Shown here: in pieces, positions 24,473 to 35,573 of the stretch | How positions within the stretch are numbered: position 1 is the first letter of the stretch | Layout: every line of letters begins with the position of its first letter | NCBI RefSeq assembly: GCF_000368825.1 | Contig: NZ_KB849717.1 | Coordinates: forward strand, 124,001 to 188,000 | Direction of reading: 5' to 3' | Origin: Acinetobacter ursingii DSM 16037 = CIP 107286 | GTDB lineage: Bacteria; Pseudomonadota; Gammaproteobacteria; Pseudomonadales; Moraxellaceae | DNA: 64,000 nucleotides | Notes under the pieces: generated by a model | Seen by the model: only the letters and a program-made list of their open reading frames with translations | What the model was told of the DNA's origin: nothing | Database searches by the model: none | Program-made: the position numbers and the translations under genes

Positions 24473-25378
24473 ATGGCTCTACGGCATTTCTTAACTTTAC
24501 GTGACTTATCTTCTTCAGAACTTCAACGCATTTTAGCTCGTGCAAGTGAACTAAAACGCTTACAGCATGAGAAACAGATATTTCAGCCTTTTGTTGGTAA
24601 AGTTCTAGGAATGATTTTTGAGAAATCAAGTACACGTACCCGTATTTCTTTTGAGGCTGGAATTAATCAATTTGGTGGCAGTGCAATTTTTCTTTCACCA
24701 CGTGATACCCAATTAGGTCGCGGTGAACCGATTGAAGATTCTGCCCGTGTTATTTCAAGCATGCTTGATATTGTCATGATCCGTACTTTTGGGCATGAAA
24801 TTGTTGAACAATTTGCTTCGTACTCTAAAGTGCCCGTGATTAATGGCTTAACCGATGATCACCATCCTTGTCAGCTTTTAGCTGATCTACAAACCTATCA
24901 AGAACATCGTGGCAGTATTGAAGGTAAAACTGTGGCATGGATTGGTGATGGTAATAATATGTGTAATTCATATATTGAAGCTGCACATATGATGGGCTTT
25001 AAACTGAAAATTGCTTCACCTAAAGGCTATGAACCAAAACCTGAATTTTTGTCTGAATTTGCACATTGTGTTGAAGTTTTTGACAATGCAGAAGATGCAG
25101 CCGTCAATGCAGATTTGATTGTGACCGATGTTTGGGCAAGTATGGGACAAGAAGAAGAACAAAAGCTACGCGAACAGGCTTTTGCAAACTTTCAAGTCAA
25201 TGAAAAACTCATGGATATAGCACATCCAGATTGCTTATTTATGCATTGTTTACCCGCGCATCGTGGCGAAGAAATCTCTGAACATATGCTAGATCATAAA
25301 AATTCTGTGGTTTGGGATGAAGCTGAAAATCGCCTACATGCGCAAAAGGCATTGATGGAATTCTTGCTAAACGAATAA
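24473..25378 (+). CDS. argF: Ornithine carbamoyltransferase
   Basis: A 301-residue enzyme joining ornithine and carbamoyl phosphate to make citrulline in arginine synthesis. The carbamoyl-phosphate motif SSTRTR, the HPCQ motif and the ornithine/catalytic segment [11 protein letters not shown] are all present. ATG 24473 has GGAG 6 bases upstream; the frame extended to 24440 runs through the leader palindrome. The length fits the short anabolic class. It is a single-gene unit with a strong terminator. Confidence 0.96.
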   Translation: MALRHFLTLRDLSSSELQRILARASELKRLQHEKQIFQPFVGKVLGMIFEKSSTRTRISFEAGINQFGGSAIFLSPRDTQLGRGEPIEDSARVISSMLDIVMIRTFGHEIVEQFASYSKVPVINGLTDDHHPCQLLADLQTYQEHRGSIEGKTVAWIGDGNNMCNSYIEAAHMMGFKLKIASPKGYEPKPEFLSEFAHCVEVFDNAEDAAVNADLIVTDVWASMGQEEEQKLREQAFANFQVNEKLMDIAHPDCLFMHCLPAHRGEEISEHMLDHKNSVVWDEAENRLHAQKALMEFLLNE

Positions 25379-25400
25379 TCAAAATAAGATGTTTGATGTA

Positions 25401-25430
25401 AAAAAACGCTGTTTTAAAACAGCGTTTTTT
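25401..25430. terminator. Bidirectional terminator, argF / ynfA
   Basis: A long palindrome centred on CGCTGTTTTAAAACAGCG with six A before and six T after. It serves argF from the left and the clpS-clpA-ynfA operon from the right. Confidence 0.9.
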
Positions 25431-25450
25431 ATGTTTAAAATTAAAAGCAA

Positions 25451-25810
25451 TTATCGGATCAAACCTTGCGGCTGCAAAATAATTAAACTCGCACCAATTA
25501 AAACCACGATGCCACCCAACAAATCCCAGCGTGTTAATGCAACCTGATCAACAAAACGCAACCACATCAGCGCTGTGAAAATATAGATCCCGCCATAAGC
25601 AGCATAAATGCGTCCTGAAGCAGTTGGATGCAAGGTTAAAAGCCATACAAATAATGCAAGGCTAGCTATGGTAGGAATCCATAACCATGTACTTTTCCCC
25701 TCTTTTAAAATTAAGTAGGGAAAATAGCAGCCCAATATTTCAGCAATAGCAGTGATTAAAAATAACCCGAATACACTGAGTATTCGGGTGATTGAGAAAT
25801 CTTCTAGCAT
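25451..25810 (-). CDS. ynfA: YnfA family (UPF0060) membrane protein
   Basis: A 119-residue inner-membrane protein with four predicted helices and the family features [26 protein letters not shown] and the GASLIIL end. Related to small multidrug-resistance transporters; efflux of toxic cations has been proposed for some members. It starts 3 bases after the clpA stop, so it is co-transcribed with clpS and clpA, although no functional link is known. Confidence 0.92.
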   Translation of the reverse strand: MLEDFSITRILSVFGLFLITAIAEILGCYFPYLILKEGKSTWLWIPTIASLALFVWLLTLHPTASGRIYAAYGGIYIFTALMWLRFVDQVALTRWDLLGGIVVLIGASLIILQPQGLIR

Positions 25811-25813
25811 CGA

Positions 25814-28090
25814 TTAAGCAGGCTCAGCCGTTTGGTCTTCAAAGACAGAAAGCTGTAATCCAACTTCTTTACCATCTTCTTTTTTCACAGAAACAGCGAC
25901 ATTGCCGCCATGATCAGCCAGCTCACCAAACAAAATCATTTCAGCAAGCGGCTTTTTCAAATGTTCCTGAATTAGACGCTGCATCGGACGTGCTCCCATT
26001 TGACGATCATAACCATTGGTGGCTAACCAATCACGAGCAGATTGATCAACTTCAAGCACTACTTTTTTATCATCCAGTTGTGCTTGTAGCTCGGTCAAGA
26101 ACTTATCAACCACTGATTCGATCACTGAAGTTGGTAAAGCTTTAAATTGAATAACGCCATCTAAACGGTTACGGAATTCAGGAGCAAATGCACGTTTCAT
26201 CGCTTCCTGATTATCATTGCTATTATCTTGCTCAGTGAAACCGATACTGGTTCTTGAAATACTTTCGGCCCCAATATTCGTGGTCAAAACAATAATCACA
26301 TTTCTAAAATCAGACTTGCGACCATTGTTGTCCGTTAATGCACCATGATCCATCACTTGCAGCAATAAATTAAATACATCCGAATGCGCTTTTTCAATTT
26401 CATCTAACAATAATACGCAATGTGGATTTTTGTGAATCGCATCAGTCAGCAAACCACCCTGATCATATCCTACATAACCTGGAGGTGCGCCAATCAAACG
26501 TGAAACCGCATGACGTTCCATATATTCCGACATATCAAAACGTACCAATTCCACGCCTAACAATTTTGCCAATTGTTTGGTGACTTCTGTTTTACCCACC
26601 CCAGTTGGACCTGCAAATACAAAACTACCGACAGGCTTATCTGGTGCTTTTAATCCTGCGCGAGATAATTTAATCGCAGAAGCAAGTGCGCTAATCGCTT
26701 CATCTTGACCAAACACCACGCGTTTTAAGTCTCGTTCAAGATATTCAAGCACTGCTTTATCATCTTTAGAGACTGTTTTCGGTGGAATACGGGCAATTTT
26801 AGAAACAATATCTTCAATATTTTCAATGGTAATCAAACTATCGTCTGATTCTGCTTTTAAACGGCGCTGTGCACCAGCTTCATCAATTACATCAATGGCT
26901 TTATCTGGCAAGAAACGATCATTGATAAATTTGGAAGATAGCTCTACTGCTGCAACTAAAGCTTTATCTTCATACTCAACATGATGGAAATCTTCAAACT
27001 TGGTTTTAAGACCGCGTAAAATATCGATGGTTTCAGAAATACTTGGTTCATTCACATCGACTTTTTGGAAACGGCGCGATAATGCATGATCTTTTTCAAA
27101 AACCTGACGATATTCCTGAAAAGTGGTTGATCCGATGCAACGTAAAGTACCATTGGCTAATGCCGGCTTGATGAGGTTAGATGCATCCATGGTACTGCCC
27201 ATACTTGAGCCTGCACCAATAATCATGTGGATTTCATCAATAAACAAAATCGCATTTGGATTTTTCTTTAACGCATTGAGCAGTTGTTTCAAGCGTTTTT
27301 CAAAGTCACCACGATATTTGGTTCCTGCAACTAAGGCGCCAATATCCAGACTATAGACTTCAGCATTTGCAAGTGGTTTTGGCGCTTTGCCATTGACAAT
27401 AAGCCATGCCAAACCTTCTGCAATTGAGGTTTTACCCACGCCAGGATCACCCACTAACAGTGGATTATTTTTACGACGACGGCAAAGAATCTGAGCGGTA
27501 CGCTCTATCTCTTTTTCACGCCCAATCAGAGGATCTGTTTTACCTTTAAGCGCTTCGTTGTTGAGATTTAGCGTAAATTGTTCTAAAGGGCCTGCATTTG
27601 AAGATGAAGCAGCATCTCCTTCGATATCTTCAACCTCTTCTTCTGCCTGAATATCTTCTTTACGGGTTCCATGAGAGAGATACTGCGTTAAGGTCAATCG
27701 GTTGATTTGATGACGCTTTAGAAGATAAACCGCAAAAGAATCACGTTCAGAATACATCGCCACTAATACATCTGCACCTTCAACGGTACGATCACCGCCA
27801 CTAGATTGCACATGAAAAATAGCACGCTGTAAAATTCGGTCAAAACTTTCAGTCGGATGTGGAGCTTGGTCGTTATTTTCACCAAGCTTCGGTGTATGTT
27901 GTTCTACATATTCTTCTAGTTCTTTACGCAATGAAACTATATCAGCGCCACACGCCTTAAGTGCATTAACAGCCGAATCATTATCGAGCAAAGCCAGCAA
28001 TAAGTGTTCTACAGTGAGAAACTCATGCCTTTTTTGACGAGCCATGCTTACAGCCAAACGTAAGGATACTTCTAATTGACGACTGAGCAT
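25814..28090 (-). CDS. clpA: ClpA, ATPase subunit of ClpAP protease
   Basis: A 758-residue AAA+ unfoldase that delivers proteins, including N-degron substrates brought by ClpS, to the ClpP peptidase. It has an N-domain (about residues 1-140), a first AAA+ module with GDPGVGKTS and an FIDEIH Walker B, and a second module with GPTGVGKTE and [10 protein letters not shown] ClpP-binding loop is expected in the second module. It has the same length as E. coli ClpA. It starts 10 bases after clpS. Confidence 0.97.
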   Translation of the reverse strand: MLSRQLEVSLRLAVSMARQKRHEFLTVEHLLLALLDNDSAVNALKACGADIVSLRKELEEYVEQHTPKLGENNDQAPHPTESFDRILQRAIFHVQSSGGDRTVEGADVLVAMYSERDSFAVYLLKRHQINRLTLTQYLSHGTRKEDIQAEEEVEDIEGDAASSSNAGPLEQFTLNLNNEALKGKTDPLIGREKEIERTAQILCRRRKNNPLLVGDPGVGKTSIAEGLAWLIVNGKAPKPLANAEVYSLDIGALVAGTKYRGDFEKRLKQLLNALKKNPNAILFIDEIHMIIGAGSSMGSTMDASNLIKPALANGTLRCIGSTTFQEYRQVFEKDHALSRRFQKVDVNEPSISETIDILRGLKTKFEDFHHVEYEDKALVAAVELSSKFINDRFLPDKAIDVIDEAGAQRRLKAESDDSLITIENIEDIVSKIARIPPKTVSKDDKAVLEYLERDLKRVVFGQDEAISALASAIKLSRAGLKAPDKPVGSFVFAGPTGVGKTEVTKQLAKLLGVELVRFDMSEYMERHAVSRLIGAPPGYVGYDQGGLLTDAIHKNPHCVLLLDEIEKAHSDVFNLLLQVMDHGALTDNNGRKSDFRNVIIVLTTNIGAESISRTSIGFTEQDNSNDNQEAMKRAFAPEFRNRLDGVIQFKALPTSVIESVVDKFLTELQAQLDDKKVVLEVDQSARDWLATNGYDRQMGARPMQRLIQEHLKKPLAEMILFGELADHGGNVAVSVKKEDGKEVGLQLSVFEDQTAEPA

Positions 28091-28100
28091 ACGACCCCCT

Positions 28101-28514
28101 TTAATCTTTGGGTTCGATCTGACAAAGTAATGGATGACCTTGGGATCGAGCGTAATTATTTACTTGGTTTGCCTTCGTCTCCGCAATGTCTCTCGGATAA
28201 ACACCAGCAACACCTTTACCTTCATAGTGTACAGTTAGCATTACTTGAGTGGCTTGGTCAAGATTCAATGCAAAGTATTGTTGTAAAATTTCAATTACAA
28301 AGTCCATTGGGGTGTAATCATCATTCAACAATACTACCGCATATAGAGGTGGACGTTTTAGCTGAGGCTCAGCAGTTTGTACTGCAATATCACCTTCTGG
28401 CTCGTTACTTTGCGAATCACTTAAGCGCGGATTGATATGCCAATCGACATATCCAGATTGGTAAAAGGAAGCTTTCACGTCTTTTAAACTAATTTGTCGC
28501 TTATTGGTTCGCAT
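28101..28514 (-). CDS. clpS: ClpS, ClpA adaptor
   Basis: A 137-residue adaptor that recognises N-degrons and hands them to ClpA. The binding pocket residues are present in [12 protein letters not shown] (paired Asp) and [10 protein letters not shown] (His). The folded core begins at about residue 55. The first 50 residues form a longer N-terminal extension than in E. coli (106 residues in total). Operon clpS-clpA-ynfA. Confidence 0.95.
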   Translation of the reverse strand: MRTNKRQISLKDVKASFYQSGYVDWHINPRLSDSQSNEPEGDIAVQTAEPQLKRPPLYAVVLLNDDYTPMDFVIEILQQYFALNLDQATQVMLTVHYEGKGVAGVYPRDIAETKANQVNNYARSQGHPLLCQIEPKD

Positions 28515-28532
28515 ATACTCTTTGATTCACTC

Positions 28533-29279
28533 TTAATTTGCATTTGCTTCGGCTTGCGGGATTTCTGCAACAAAAGCAGATTCCGCCTCAACTGGTTTTC
28601 CACGTTGCCAGCTAAAACGTTTGGTAACAGGTGTAGCTCCTGTCAATCGAACTTCAATAAACTGCGGAGTAAAACCTTTAGGCATCGTCCAGCGTCCTGT
28701 TAAACGTTCAAAATCATCAAAATTGAAATTGTTGTCTTCTAGTGGCACTACTAAAATCTCATCACCTTGTATCAGACGCATCTCTACCGAGCCTGTTGCA
28801 CGACGTTTATTTGGGCTAACTTGTACCAAATCAAGCTGATATTCAAAGGCATTTTCAGGCAATGGTTTAATTGCCAAATCTTGAATCGTTAAGCTCAAAC
28901 CGCCTCGTTGACGTAATATCTCACGATAAAGCGCACTCATACCTTCCATTTGCGCCTTATCATTCTTTGCTTGAGTAATCCTCTGATATAAATCATTGGC
29001 ATTGCTCACTGCAACATCTCGTTCTTGTACAGTTGCATTCAAACTTTTATTGACAGCATCTAAAGCAGTTTTCTGCTTTTGAACCACTTCAACCAATTGT
29101 TCCGCATCTGCATCGTAACCTACTACAGTCAATCCTTGACGATGTCCAACGGTATAACCCAACGAAACACTACCCAAAATCAGAACAATCGCTCCAATCA
29201 CTAAGGGTCTGTTCGTATGCCAAAATGATGGCTTGGGTGTGTGTAGATCATCATTATTTATTTGTTCAGTATTCTGCAT
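28533..29279 (-). CDS. DUF6776-like membrane-anchored coiled-coil protein
   Basis: A 248-residue protein with a single membrane helix (about residues 25-45, LVIGAIVLILGSVSLGY), a coiled coil (about 65-120) and a C-terminal beta-rich domain. I believe it matches DUF6776, a gammaproteobacterial family of unknown function; this is from memory of the pattern. It is probably anchored in the inner membrane with the domain in the periplasm. The start is uncertain: ATG 29279 fits an AGAG ribosome-binding site, and ATG 29285 is possible. It lies between argC and clpS in the same direction. Confidence 0.75.
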   Translation of the reverse strand: MQNTEQINNDDLHTPKPSFWHTNRPLVIGAIVLILGSVSLGYTVGHRQGLTVVGYDADAEQLVEVVQKQKTALDAVNKSLNATVQERDVAVSNANDLYQRITQAKNDKAQMEGMSALYREILRQRGGLSLTIQDLAIKPLPENAFEYQLDLVQVSPNKRRATGSVEMRLIQGDEILVVPLEDNNFNFDDFERLTGRWTMPKGFTPQFIEVRLTGATPVTKRFSWQRGKPVEAESAFVAEIPQAEANAN

Positions 29280-29358
29280 CGCCATCTCTGTTTGAAGATA
29301 GAACCAAAGCACACATTTAAATCGAAATTTAAATGTGTGTGAAGCTTAAAAGCGTTTT

Positions 29359-30408
29359 TTATGGTAATAAACCAATACCTGTTAGACCTGCATCTTCGGC
29401 AAAATCAAACATCAGGTTCATATTTTGTACAGCCTGCCCCGCAGCACCTTTTACTAAATTATCCTGTACCGATAGTACAATCAATTTATGGGGTTGCGGT
29501 TTGTACAATGCAATGCGTAATTCATTTGCTCCGCGTACACTGCGCGTTTCAGGTGAGCTATTTGGTGGCATCACATCTACAAATTTTTCATCGGCATAAA
29601 ATTGCTCATAAAGCGCTTGAATATCTGTATTTGCACCCTGTTCAGTCAAATCAAGATAAATAGTGCTTAACATACCGCGAATCATCGGCACCAGATGCGG
29701 AACAAACACGATATGATCAAAGACACCCTTTTGACCTGAAATATTTTCGAGTGCTTCTACAATTTCAGGATGATGGCGATGTCCACTCACCCCATAGGCT
29801 TTAAAATTATCGGCATTTTCCGAGTAGATCATGCCCATACTCGCTTTACGACCAGCACCAGATACACCCGATTTGGCATCAATAATAATGCTTGAAGGGT
29901 TTACTAAGTTTTGTTCAGATTTCAATAACGGTGCTAAACCCAACTGTACCGTGGTTGGATAACAACCTGGATTACCAATTACACTAGCCTGCTTAATTCT
30001 CTCACGATTAAGTTCAGTCAAACCATAAGCTGAATTTTGTAAAATATCAGGGCAACTGTGCTGCAAACCATACCATTTTTCAAATTGTTCTAGATTTTGT
30101 AAACGAAAATCGGCAGCAAGATCGATCACTTTAGTCTGGGCTGCCACCAGTTCTTTTGCATGTTGCATCGCCACACCATGCGGTGTAGCAAAAAACACCA
30201 CATCACATTGTTTTAATAGATCCAGATTCAAATCTGAAAATTCAAGATCAGTATGACCACGAAGGCTTGGAAACATATCGGCAACGCGTTTACCAGCTTC
30301 AGTACGTGAAGTAAGGACTCGAACAGTGACCTGCGGATGTCGTAATAAAAGACGCAATAATTCAACGCCAGTATATCCAGTTCCCCCAACAATTCCGACA
30401 GAGACCAC
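29359..30408 (-). CDS. argC: N-acetyl-gamma-glutamyl-phosphate reductase
   Basis: The 349-residue NADPH-dependent reductase of arginine synthesis (third step). It has the N-terminal dinucleotide motif [10 protein letters not shown], the catalytic Cys149 in GNPGCYPT and the HRHHPE segment. The start is GTG 30408, with GAGG about 8 bases upstream. It is about 5 kb from argF, so arginine genes are scattered here and do not form an operon. Confidence 0.97.
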   Translation of the reverse strand: MVSVGIVGGTGYTGVELLRLLLRHPQVTVRVLTSRTEAGKRVADMFPSLRGHTDLEFSDLNLDLLKQCDVVFFATPHGVAMQHAKELVAAQTKVIDLAADFRLQNLEQFEKWYGLQHSCPDILQNSAYGLTELNRERIKQASVIGNPGCYPTTVQLGLAPLLKSEQNLVNPSSIIIDAKSGVSGAGRKASMGMIYSENADNFKAYGVSGHRHHPEIVEALENISGQKGVFDHIVFVPHLVPMIRGMLSTIYLDLTEQGANTDIQALYEQFYADEKFVDVMPPNSSPETRSVRGANELRIALYKPQPHKLIVLSVQDNLVKGAAGQAVQNMNLMFDFAEDAGLTGIGLLP

Positions 30409-30858
30409 GATTATTACCTCTAAATTTCAACCGAATGGCGGATAGTATGGCAGTTTACTCGGATTTCTACAATCGACTCAGAGACCTAAAAAAAGCTTTT
30501 TAAAGGCGCTTCAAATTAGCCTTGTAATAAAGTATTTGTCACATATCCGACCATTGGTCAAAAATTACTTTAGCCATTATATTGAGATGGCATAAAATGA
30601 AACTAAAGCCGACATTTTAAACTGAATAAAACTTTGTAATCGCAAAATAAGTTCTAAAAAGTATTTGATGTCGTTAAATGACAAGGATTTAAATCTAAAA
30701 TTTAAATAGGCTTCTTTGATAAATCCCCTTTATTTCTCCATACGCGAGAAAAATAAAGAAGGTTTAAATAATGATGAAAGAAGTCTAATGATGATTTGTC
30801 AGTATATAAAACTGACTCCTTACTTGACACGGATGACTAAAACTTCAGGGGTGAAGGA
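30409..30858. other. Intergenic region between argC and a lipoprotein gene
   Basis: AT-rich sequence holding the argC promoter (minus) and the lipoprotein leader. No gene or regulatory motif is supported. Confidence 0.45.
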
Positions 30859-32376
30859 ATGCCTTTTTTTAAAAGCAGACAATATCAATATAGCAATCTA
30901 TTCAAATCAATTGGCATCATAATATTGAGTAGTTATCTTGCCAGTTGTGGGGGAAGTTCTAACACCCCTCCAACAACACAGCAAAATAACGAAAATTCAA
31001 ACAATCAAGTTTTACAACCAAACGAAGTCCTGATTAAACTCCCTTTGGAAGTACATGATGTGAATCTTAAACTTTATGACAATACCAATAATCAAGTCGT
31101 TACTGAGGTCAGTTCTTTTAGCGGAACGTCTTCAATTTTGAAGTTTCCAATTGAAAAAGCAAATCGAATCTATCGTCTTGAGATGACGACCAATCAGAAC
31201 TCTCAAATTTATGATTTTATTAATGATAAGTTTATCAATTTTGTGGGCACTTATCATGCATTGTTGTGGCCAACATCCACTGAGTCACGTATATTTTTTG
31301 CGAGTCCTGTATCTGAGGCCATTTACCAAAGAGCTTTAGTCCGCGCAGGTCAACTTCCAAATGAAAATATCGAAAACTCAAAAATTAATGACACACATTT
31401 TACGATGGCAATGCAAGATGTAAATGCCGCACTACTCAATGCATTTAAAAATGAAAACACCCCGACTTTAAGCAATGCCAATGCATTAACCAATCTGAGT
31501 TATACAGCATCTCCTCAGAATCTTTATTTAGATAGTTATTTAAGCTTTGGATACTTTGTGTATTGGTATAACTCACATAATCAAAGTAGCAACTATTATT
31601 CAGAATTTACTCAAAACATTGCACTCGATTTGGCAGATGGCTATCTGGATGGAAAAGCAGTGAATGGTCATACCACTGATTTTGCGCCAATGGTGAGTAC
31701 TGTCGAAAATACGGAAGCAATATTAAATACGGCTCCTGATATTGGAGCAAATCAAAAAACTGTCAGAGAACTGTTTGCAAGCCGTCTAAAAAATGCGGTA
31801 TTAGACTTAGCTGCTCGTCAACTGCAACCCAGTTTAAATGGAATAGGCTATAAAGCATTGAACGAGCGCGCCTATAGTGGAACGCCGAATACCGCTTATA
31901 ATACTGTTAATATCCGAACGAGTGGTGCGGGTGACTATCGACGTGCTATTGGATTTACCAATTCAAGTGTATGTGGAGATTCTATTTATCCATGTAAGCA
32001 AGGCATTACTGGAATAAATACTGAAAATACAGATATTAACTTTCCCACAATTGAATATTTAGTGGGTCGCTATGAAGCCAATAACTGTATTTTAAAAGTC
32101 CGAGCAACAGGTGAAATTGAACTCAGTCAGGGCGAACAGACTTATAAATCTAGCTTAAACGGCGGAAGTACAGATAACTTGCTGCAAGTCAATGCATCCA
32201 CAAACGACTATATTCTCAATAGCGGCTCTGCTGAACCGAGCAATAATTCTCAACAGTATCCGTTTATTCAGCTTAAAATTAAAGATAACAAAATTCTGTC
32301 TGCAACAGCGGGTTTAGATAAACATACTTCACCTGCACAACTCGAAACCGAGAAATTAAGCTGTAATTTCAATTAA
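30859..32376 (+). CDS. Uncharacterised large lipoprotein
   Basis: A 505-residue protein with a hydrophobic signal (about residues 15-29) and a lipobox LASC, predicting lipid attachment at Cys30 and transport to the outer membrane. A Gly/Ser/Pro/Gln/Asn-rich linker follows, then a long soluble region rich in Asn, Thr and Ser. Four further Cys near the end could form disulfides. No enzyme motif is recognised. ATG 30859 has AGGGG about 8 bases upstream. Confidence 0.8.
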   Translation: MPFFKSRQYQYSNLFKSIGIIILSSYLASCGGSSNTPPTTQQNNENSNNQVLQPNEVLIKLPLEVHDVNLKLYDNTNNQVVTEVSSFSGTSSILKFPIEKANRIYRLEMTTNQNSQIYDFINDKFINFVGTYHALLWPTSTESRIFFASPVSEAIYQRALVRAGQLPNENIENSKINDTHFTMAMQDVNAALLNAFKNENTPTLSNANALTNLSYTASPQNLYLDSYLSFGYFVYWYNSHNQSSNYYSEFTQNIALDLADGYLDGKAVNGHTTDFAPMVSTVENTEAILNTAPDIGANQKTVRELFASRLKNAVLDLAARQLQPSLNGIGYKALNERAYSGTPNTAYNTVNIRTSGAGDYRRAIGFTNSSVCGDSIYPCKQGITGINTENTDINFPTIEYLVGRYEANNCILKVRATGEIELSQGEQTYKSSLNGGSTDNLLQVNASTNDYILNSGSAEPSNNSQQYPFIQLKIKDNKILSATAGLDKHTSPAQLETEKLSCNFN

Positions 32377-32384
32377 ATGTGTGA

Positions 32385-32412
32385 TAGGAGCCGTAATGCA
32401 TTATGGCTCCTA
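32385..32412. terminator. Hairpin between the lipoprotein gene and ygjP
   Basis: TAGGAGCC (32385-32392) pairs with GGCTCCTA (32405-32412), overlapping the ygjP stop codon. There is no clear T-run, so termination is less certain than at other sites. Confidence 0.45.
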
Positions 32413-33084
32413 ATACCACCACACAGGTAATTGATAACTTTTCAGTTGCTTACGATGCTTGGAATATTTTGGATCGAATTTTTCAACTTCAGCCCAGAAC
32501 TGCACGCTATGATTAAAATAACGCGTATGCGCCAATTCATGTACGCAAACATAGCGTACGATTTCAGGCTGCATTAAGACCAAGCCTGCATGTAACATAA
32601 TATTGTGCTGCGCGCTGCAACTTCCCCATCGGGTTTTAGGCCGTCGAATACTACAATCACGAAACGAAAGTCCAACCTGCTGACTGATTTCCTTCAGATA
32701 TACGGGTAAATATTGTTTTGCATAGTCGTAGATCATATCTTTCAACACGGTATTGCCTTTATCTTCTCGAATAAAGACGCACGCTTGTTCATGATCAATC
32801 AGATAATTTTTATGCTGTTTACGCAAAATAATCTGATAAGGCTGATCTTGATTAAAAAAATGAATCTGCTGGAGATTTGAACTTGCAAGTTGTTGTTGCT
32901 GAGTCTGTTTCTGCCAAGTTTGTAATAACCACTCTTGCGAATGATCCAAAAATTGCTGAATTTGCTTTTTTGTACAAAATAACGGCACAGTTAAACGAAT
33001 TTGATGCGGTTCGACACGTAAACGCAAATGTCTTGCCCTTACATGTCTGACCATCTTAATTTCGGGTAATGATTCCAAAAGCAT
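32410..33084 (-). CDS. YgjP-like metallopeptidase (DUF45)
   Basis: A 224-residue predicted zinc metalloprotease of the YgjP/WLM-like group. The zinc motif HELAH lies at residues 182-186 with a downstream HSVQFW. Before it lies the RRPKTRWGSCS segment conserved in the family. It is cytoplasmic. The start overlaps the rpiA stop by one base (TAATG), so translation is probably coupled. Substrate unknown. Confidence 0.88.
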   Translation of the reverse strand: MLLESLPEIKMVRHVRARHLRLRVEPHQIRLTVPLFCTKKQIQQFLDHSQEWLLQTWQKQTQQQQLASSNLQQIHFFNQDQPYQIILRKQHKNYLIDHEQACVFIREDKGNTVLKDMIYDYAKQYLPVYLKEISQQVGLSFRDCSIRRPKTRWGSCSAQHNIMLHAGLVLMQPEIVRYVCVHELAHTRYFNHSVQFWAEVEKFDPKYSKHRKQLKSYQLPVWWY

Positions 33085-33755
33085 TAAATCGCTGTACGTT
33101 CTTCAATCCCACTATTGGTTGCCACAATCGCAACAGATGCAGGATTCAGCGCAAAAATACCATTAGTGACCACACCTGGAATATCATTTAATGTCTTTTC
33201 AAGTTCAATGGCATTTAGGATATTTAAATTATAAACATCTAAAATCACGTTGCCATTATCGGTGACCACACCTTCACGATAGACTGGATCACCGCCTAAA
33301 GTGACAATTTTACGTGCGACAGCAGAACGTGCCATTGGAATGACTTCAACAGGTAATGGAAATTCACGACCTAATTGTTCCACCCATTTTGAATCATCGA
33401 CGATACATACGAACTTTTTGGCGATAGATGCCACAATCTTTTCACGTGTGAGCGCAGCACCACCGCCCTTGATCATATGCATATGGCGATCAATTTCATC
33501 AGCGCCATCAACATAAGCATCCAAGCCACCGACATGATTCATATCCACCACTTCAATGCCTAACTTTTGTAGGCGCTCGGCAGTGGCCTGAGAACTGGCA
33601 ACAGCTGCTTCGAGCTGTAATTCAGGTAGTAGATCAATCAGAAAATTGACTGTGCTGCCAGTTCCTACTCCTAATATGCCACCTCTTGGCAAGTGTTTTA
33701 AAGCTGCTTTCGCAGCAGCTTGTTTTTTCTCATCTTGGGTTGCATACAGGCTCAT
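33084..33755 (-). CDS. rpiA: Ribose-5-phosphate isomerase A
   Basis: The 223-residue enzyme interconverting ribose-5-phosphate and ribulose-5-phosphate in the pentose phosphate pathway. [20 protein letters not shown] and [12 protein letters not shown] are family signatures carrying the catalytic Asp, Glu and Lys. The chosen start is ATG 33755, since the upstream frame begins with TTG. Followed by ygjP with a one-base overlap and divergent from ilvA. Confidence 0.96.
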   Translation of the reverse strand: MSLYATQDEKKQAAAKAALKHLPRGGILGVGTGSTVNFLIDLLPELQLEAAVASSQATAERLQKLGIEVVDMNHVGGLDAYVDGADEIDRHMHMIKGGGAALTREKIVASIAKKFVCIVDDSKWVEQLGREFPLPVEVIPMARSAVARKIVTLGGDPVYREGVVTDNGNVILDVYNLNILNAIELEKTLNDIPGVVTNGIFALNPASVAIVATNSGIEERTAI

Positions 33756-33863
33756 GACATCACTCAACTATTATTTTTGACATTAGGACGAATTAATCGG
33801 CGCAAATGCCTAGGGGTTTGTTACAATAATCGTTTATTTTAAACTGTTAGATGGAAGATTAAC

Positions 33864-35402
33864 ATGCTGTCTCGTTTGGTTCGACAAATTTTACAGGCAA
33901 CGGTGTATGACGTTGCAATCGAAACCCCACTCGAAGCAGCGCCACGAATTAGTGAAAAACTGAATAATAACATTCGTTTTAAACGCGAAGATTTACAACC
34001 TGTTTTTTCTTTTAAACTACGCGGTGCCTATAACCGTATTAGCCAACTCCCAAAATCCCAATTGGAACGTGGTGTCATCACCGCTTCAGCAGGTAACCAT
34101 GCTCAAGGTGTTGCATTATCTGGTCAAAAATTAGGAATACGCGCCATTATCGTAATGCCTAAAACCACACCCGATATTAAAGTTCAGGCCGTAAAGCGTT
34201 TAGGCGGTGAAGTCGTATTACACGGCGACTCTTTTGATGTCGCCAATAAATACGCGATTCAACGTGCCAAAGATGAAGGCATGACCTTTATTCCACCTTA
34301 TGACGATGAACTGGTCATGGCGGGTCAAGGCACGATTGCCAATGAAATTTTACGTCAATGGCGCGATGTGGAATATGTGTTTGTTGCTGTGGGTGGTGGT
34401 GGCTTGATTGCAGGGGTTGCCGCTTATTTAGGTGATGTTGCACCACATGTCAAAGTGATTCCAGTTGAATATGATGAATCAGCCTGTTTGAAAGCAGCCT
34501 TTGAACATAATCAACGCGTGATCTTGCCGCATGTCGGTTTATTCGCCGATGGTACTGCGGTGGCTCAAATTGGTGAAAAACCATTTGAAGTGATTCAACT
34601 GCAAAAATCAGACAACTCTGGGCAAATTGTTGAACGTGAAGTCGTATTGGTAAATACAGACGAAATTTGTGCCGCCATTAAAGATACTTTTGATGAGTGT
34701 CGCAGCATCGTTGAGCCTTCAGGCGCAATGGCTTTGGCTGGTATAAAAAAATACGTTGAACAGTATCAAATTCAGGACAAAAATATTGTTTCCATCGTTT
34801 GCGGTGCAAACATGAATTTTGACCGCTTACGGTATATTGCTGAACGTACTGAATTGGGTGAACATAAAGAAGCTATTTTTGCAGTCACCATTCCTGAACA
34901 AAAAGGCGCATTTTTAAATTTCTGCCGTGCTTTACATGGCCGTAATATTACCGAATTTAATTATCGTGCAAGTGATAGCAACCAAGCTCAGGTATTTGTT
35001 GGCATCAGTCTAAAATCAGGTCAGGCTGAACGTATCGAGATCTTTAATTCACTTAAAGAATTGTATGAAGTCGATGATTTGTCTGATGATGAAGTGGCTA
35101 AACTGCATATTCGATATTTGATTGGTGGTCATGCCAATATTGAAAATGAACGTTTATTCCGTGTTGAATTCCCTGAACGCCCAGGTGCCCTACTTACTTT
35201 CCTTGAGCGCTTAGGTCCAACGCATAATATTAGCTTATTCCACTATCGCAATCACGGCGCTGCCGAAGGTCGCGTACTGGTTGGATTACAGGCGACAGAT
35301 ACGCAGGAAAATCCAGATGTATTAATCGAAACATTGGAAAACATTACGTACCCTTATGAAGAAATCACAGCCAATATTGGTTATCAGCGTTTCTTGAAAT
35401 AA
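33864..35402 (+). CDS. ilvA: Threonine ammonia-lyase, biosynthetic
   Basis: A 512-residue PLP enzyme converting threonine to 2-oxobutanoate, the first step of isoleucine synthesis. The PLP lysine is Lys51 in FSFKLRGAYN, and the phosphate-binding glycine loop is VGGGGLIAG. The C-terminal third (from about residue 330) has two ACT-like regulatory domains, the arrangement of the isoleucine-inhibited enzyme. Divergent from rpiA and followed by a terminator. Confidence 0.97.
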   Translation: MLSRLVRQILQATVYDVAIETPLEAAPRISEKLNNNIRFKREDLQPVFSFKLRGAYNRISQLPKSQLERGVITASAGNHAQGVALSGQKLGIRAIIVMPKTTPDIKVQAVKRLGGEVVLHGDSFDVANKYAIQRAKDEGMTFIPPYDDELVMAGQGTIANEILRQWRDVEYVFVAVGGGGLIAGVAAYLGDVAPHVKVIPVEYDESACLKAAFEHNQRVILPHVGLFADGTAVAQIGEKPFEVIQLQKSDNSGQIVEREVVLVNTDEICAAIKDTFDECRSIVEPSGAMALAGIKKYVEQYQIQDKNIVSIVCGANMNFDRLRYIAERTELGEHKEAIFAVTIPEQKGAFLNFCRALHGRNITEFNYRASDSNQAQVFVGISLKSGQAERIEIFNSLKELYEVDDLSDDEVAKLHIRYLIGGHANIENERLFRVEFPERPGALLTFLERLGPTHNISLFHYRNHGAAEGRVLVGLQATDTQENPDVLIETLENITYPYEEITANIGYQRFLK

Positions 35403-35423
35403 TTTTTCAGCGTTTTCAAACAT

Positions 35424-35465
35424 AAACCGATTTGGATTTGGATCAACCTGCCTTATCGGTTTTTT
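35424..35465 (+). terminator. Terminator of ilvA
   Basis: AAACCGAT (35424-35431) pairs with ATCGGTTT (35455-35462) and continues into T residues. The 23-base loop is long, which lowers confidence. Confidence 0.6.
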
Positions 35466-35573
35466 AACACTTCTTTGCACTAAAACTTATTCAAAAATAA
35501 TAAACTAACTTCATCATTATGCATTATCCAAAATTTTAAAATTTAACTTATTATACAAAGATCAGGTTTTTTT

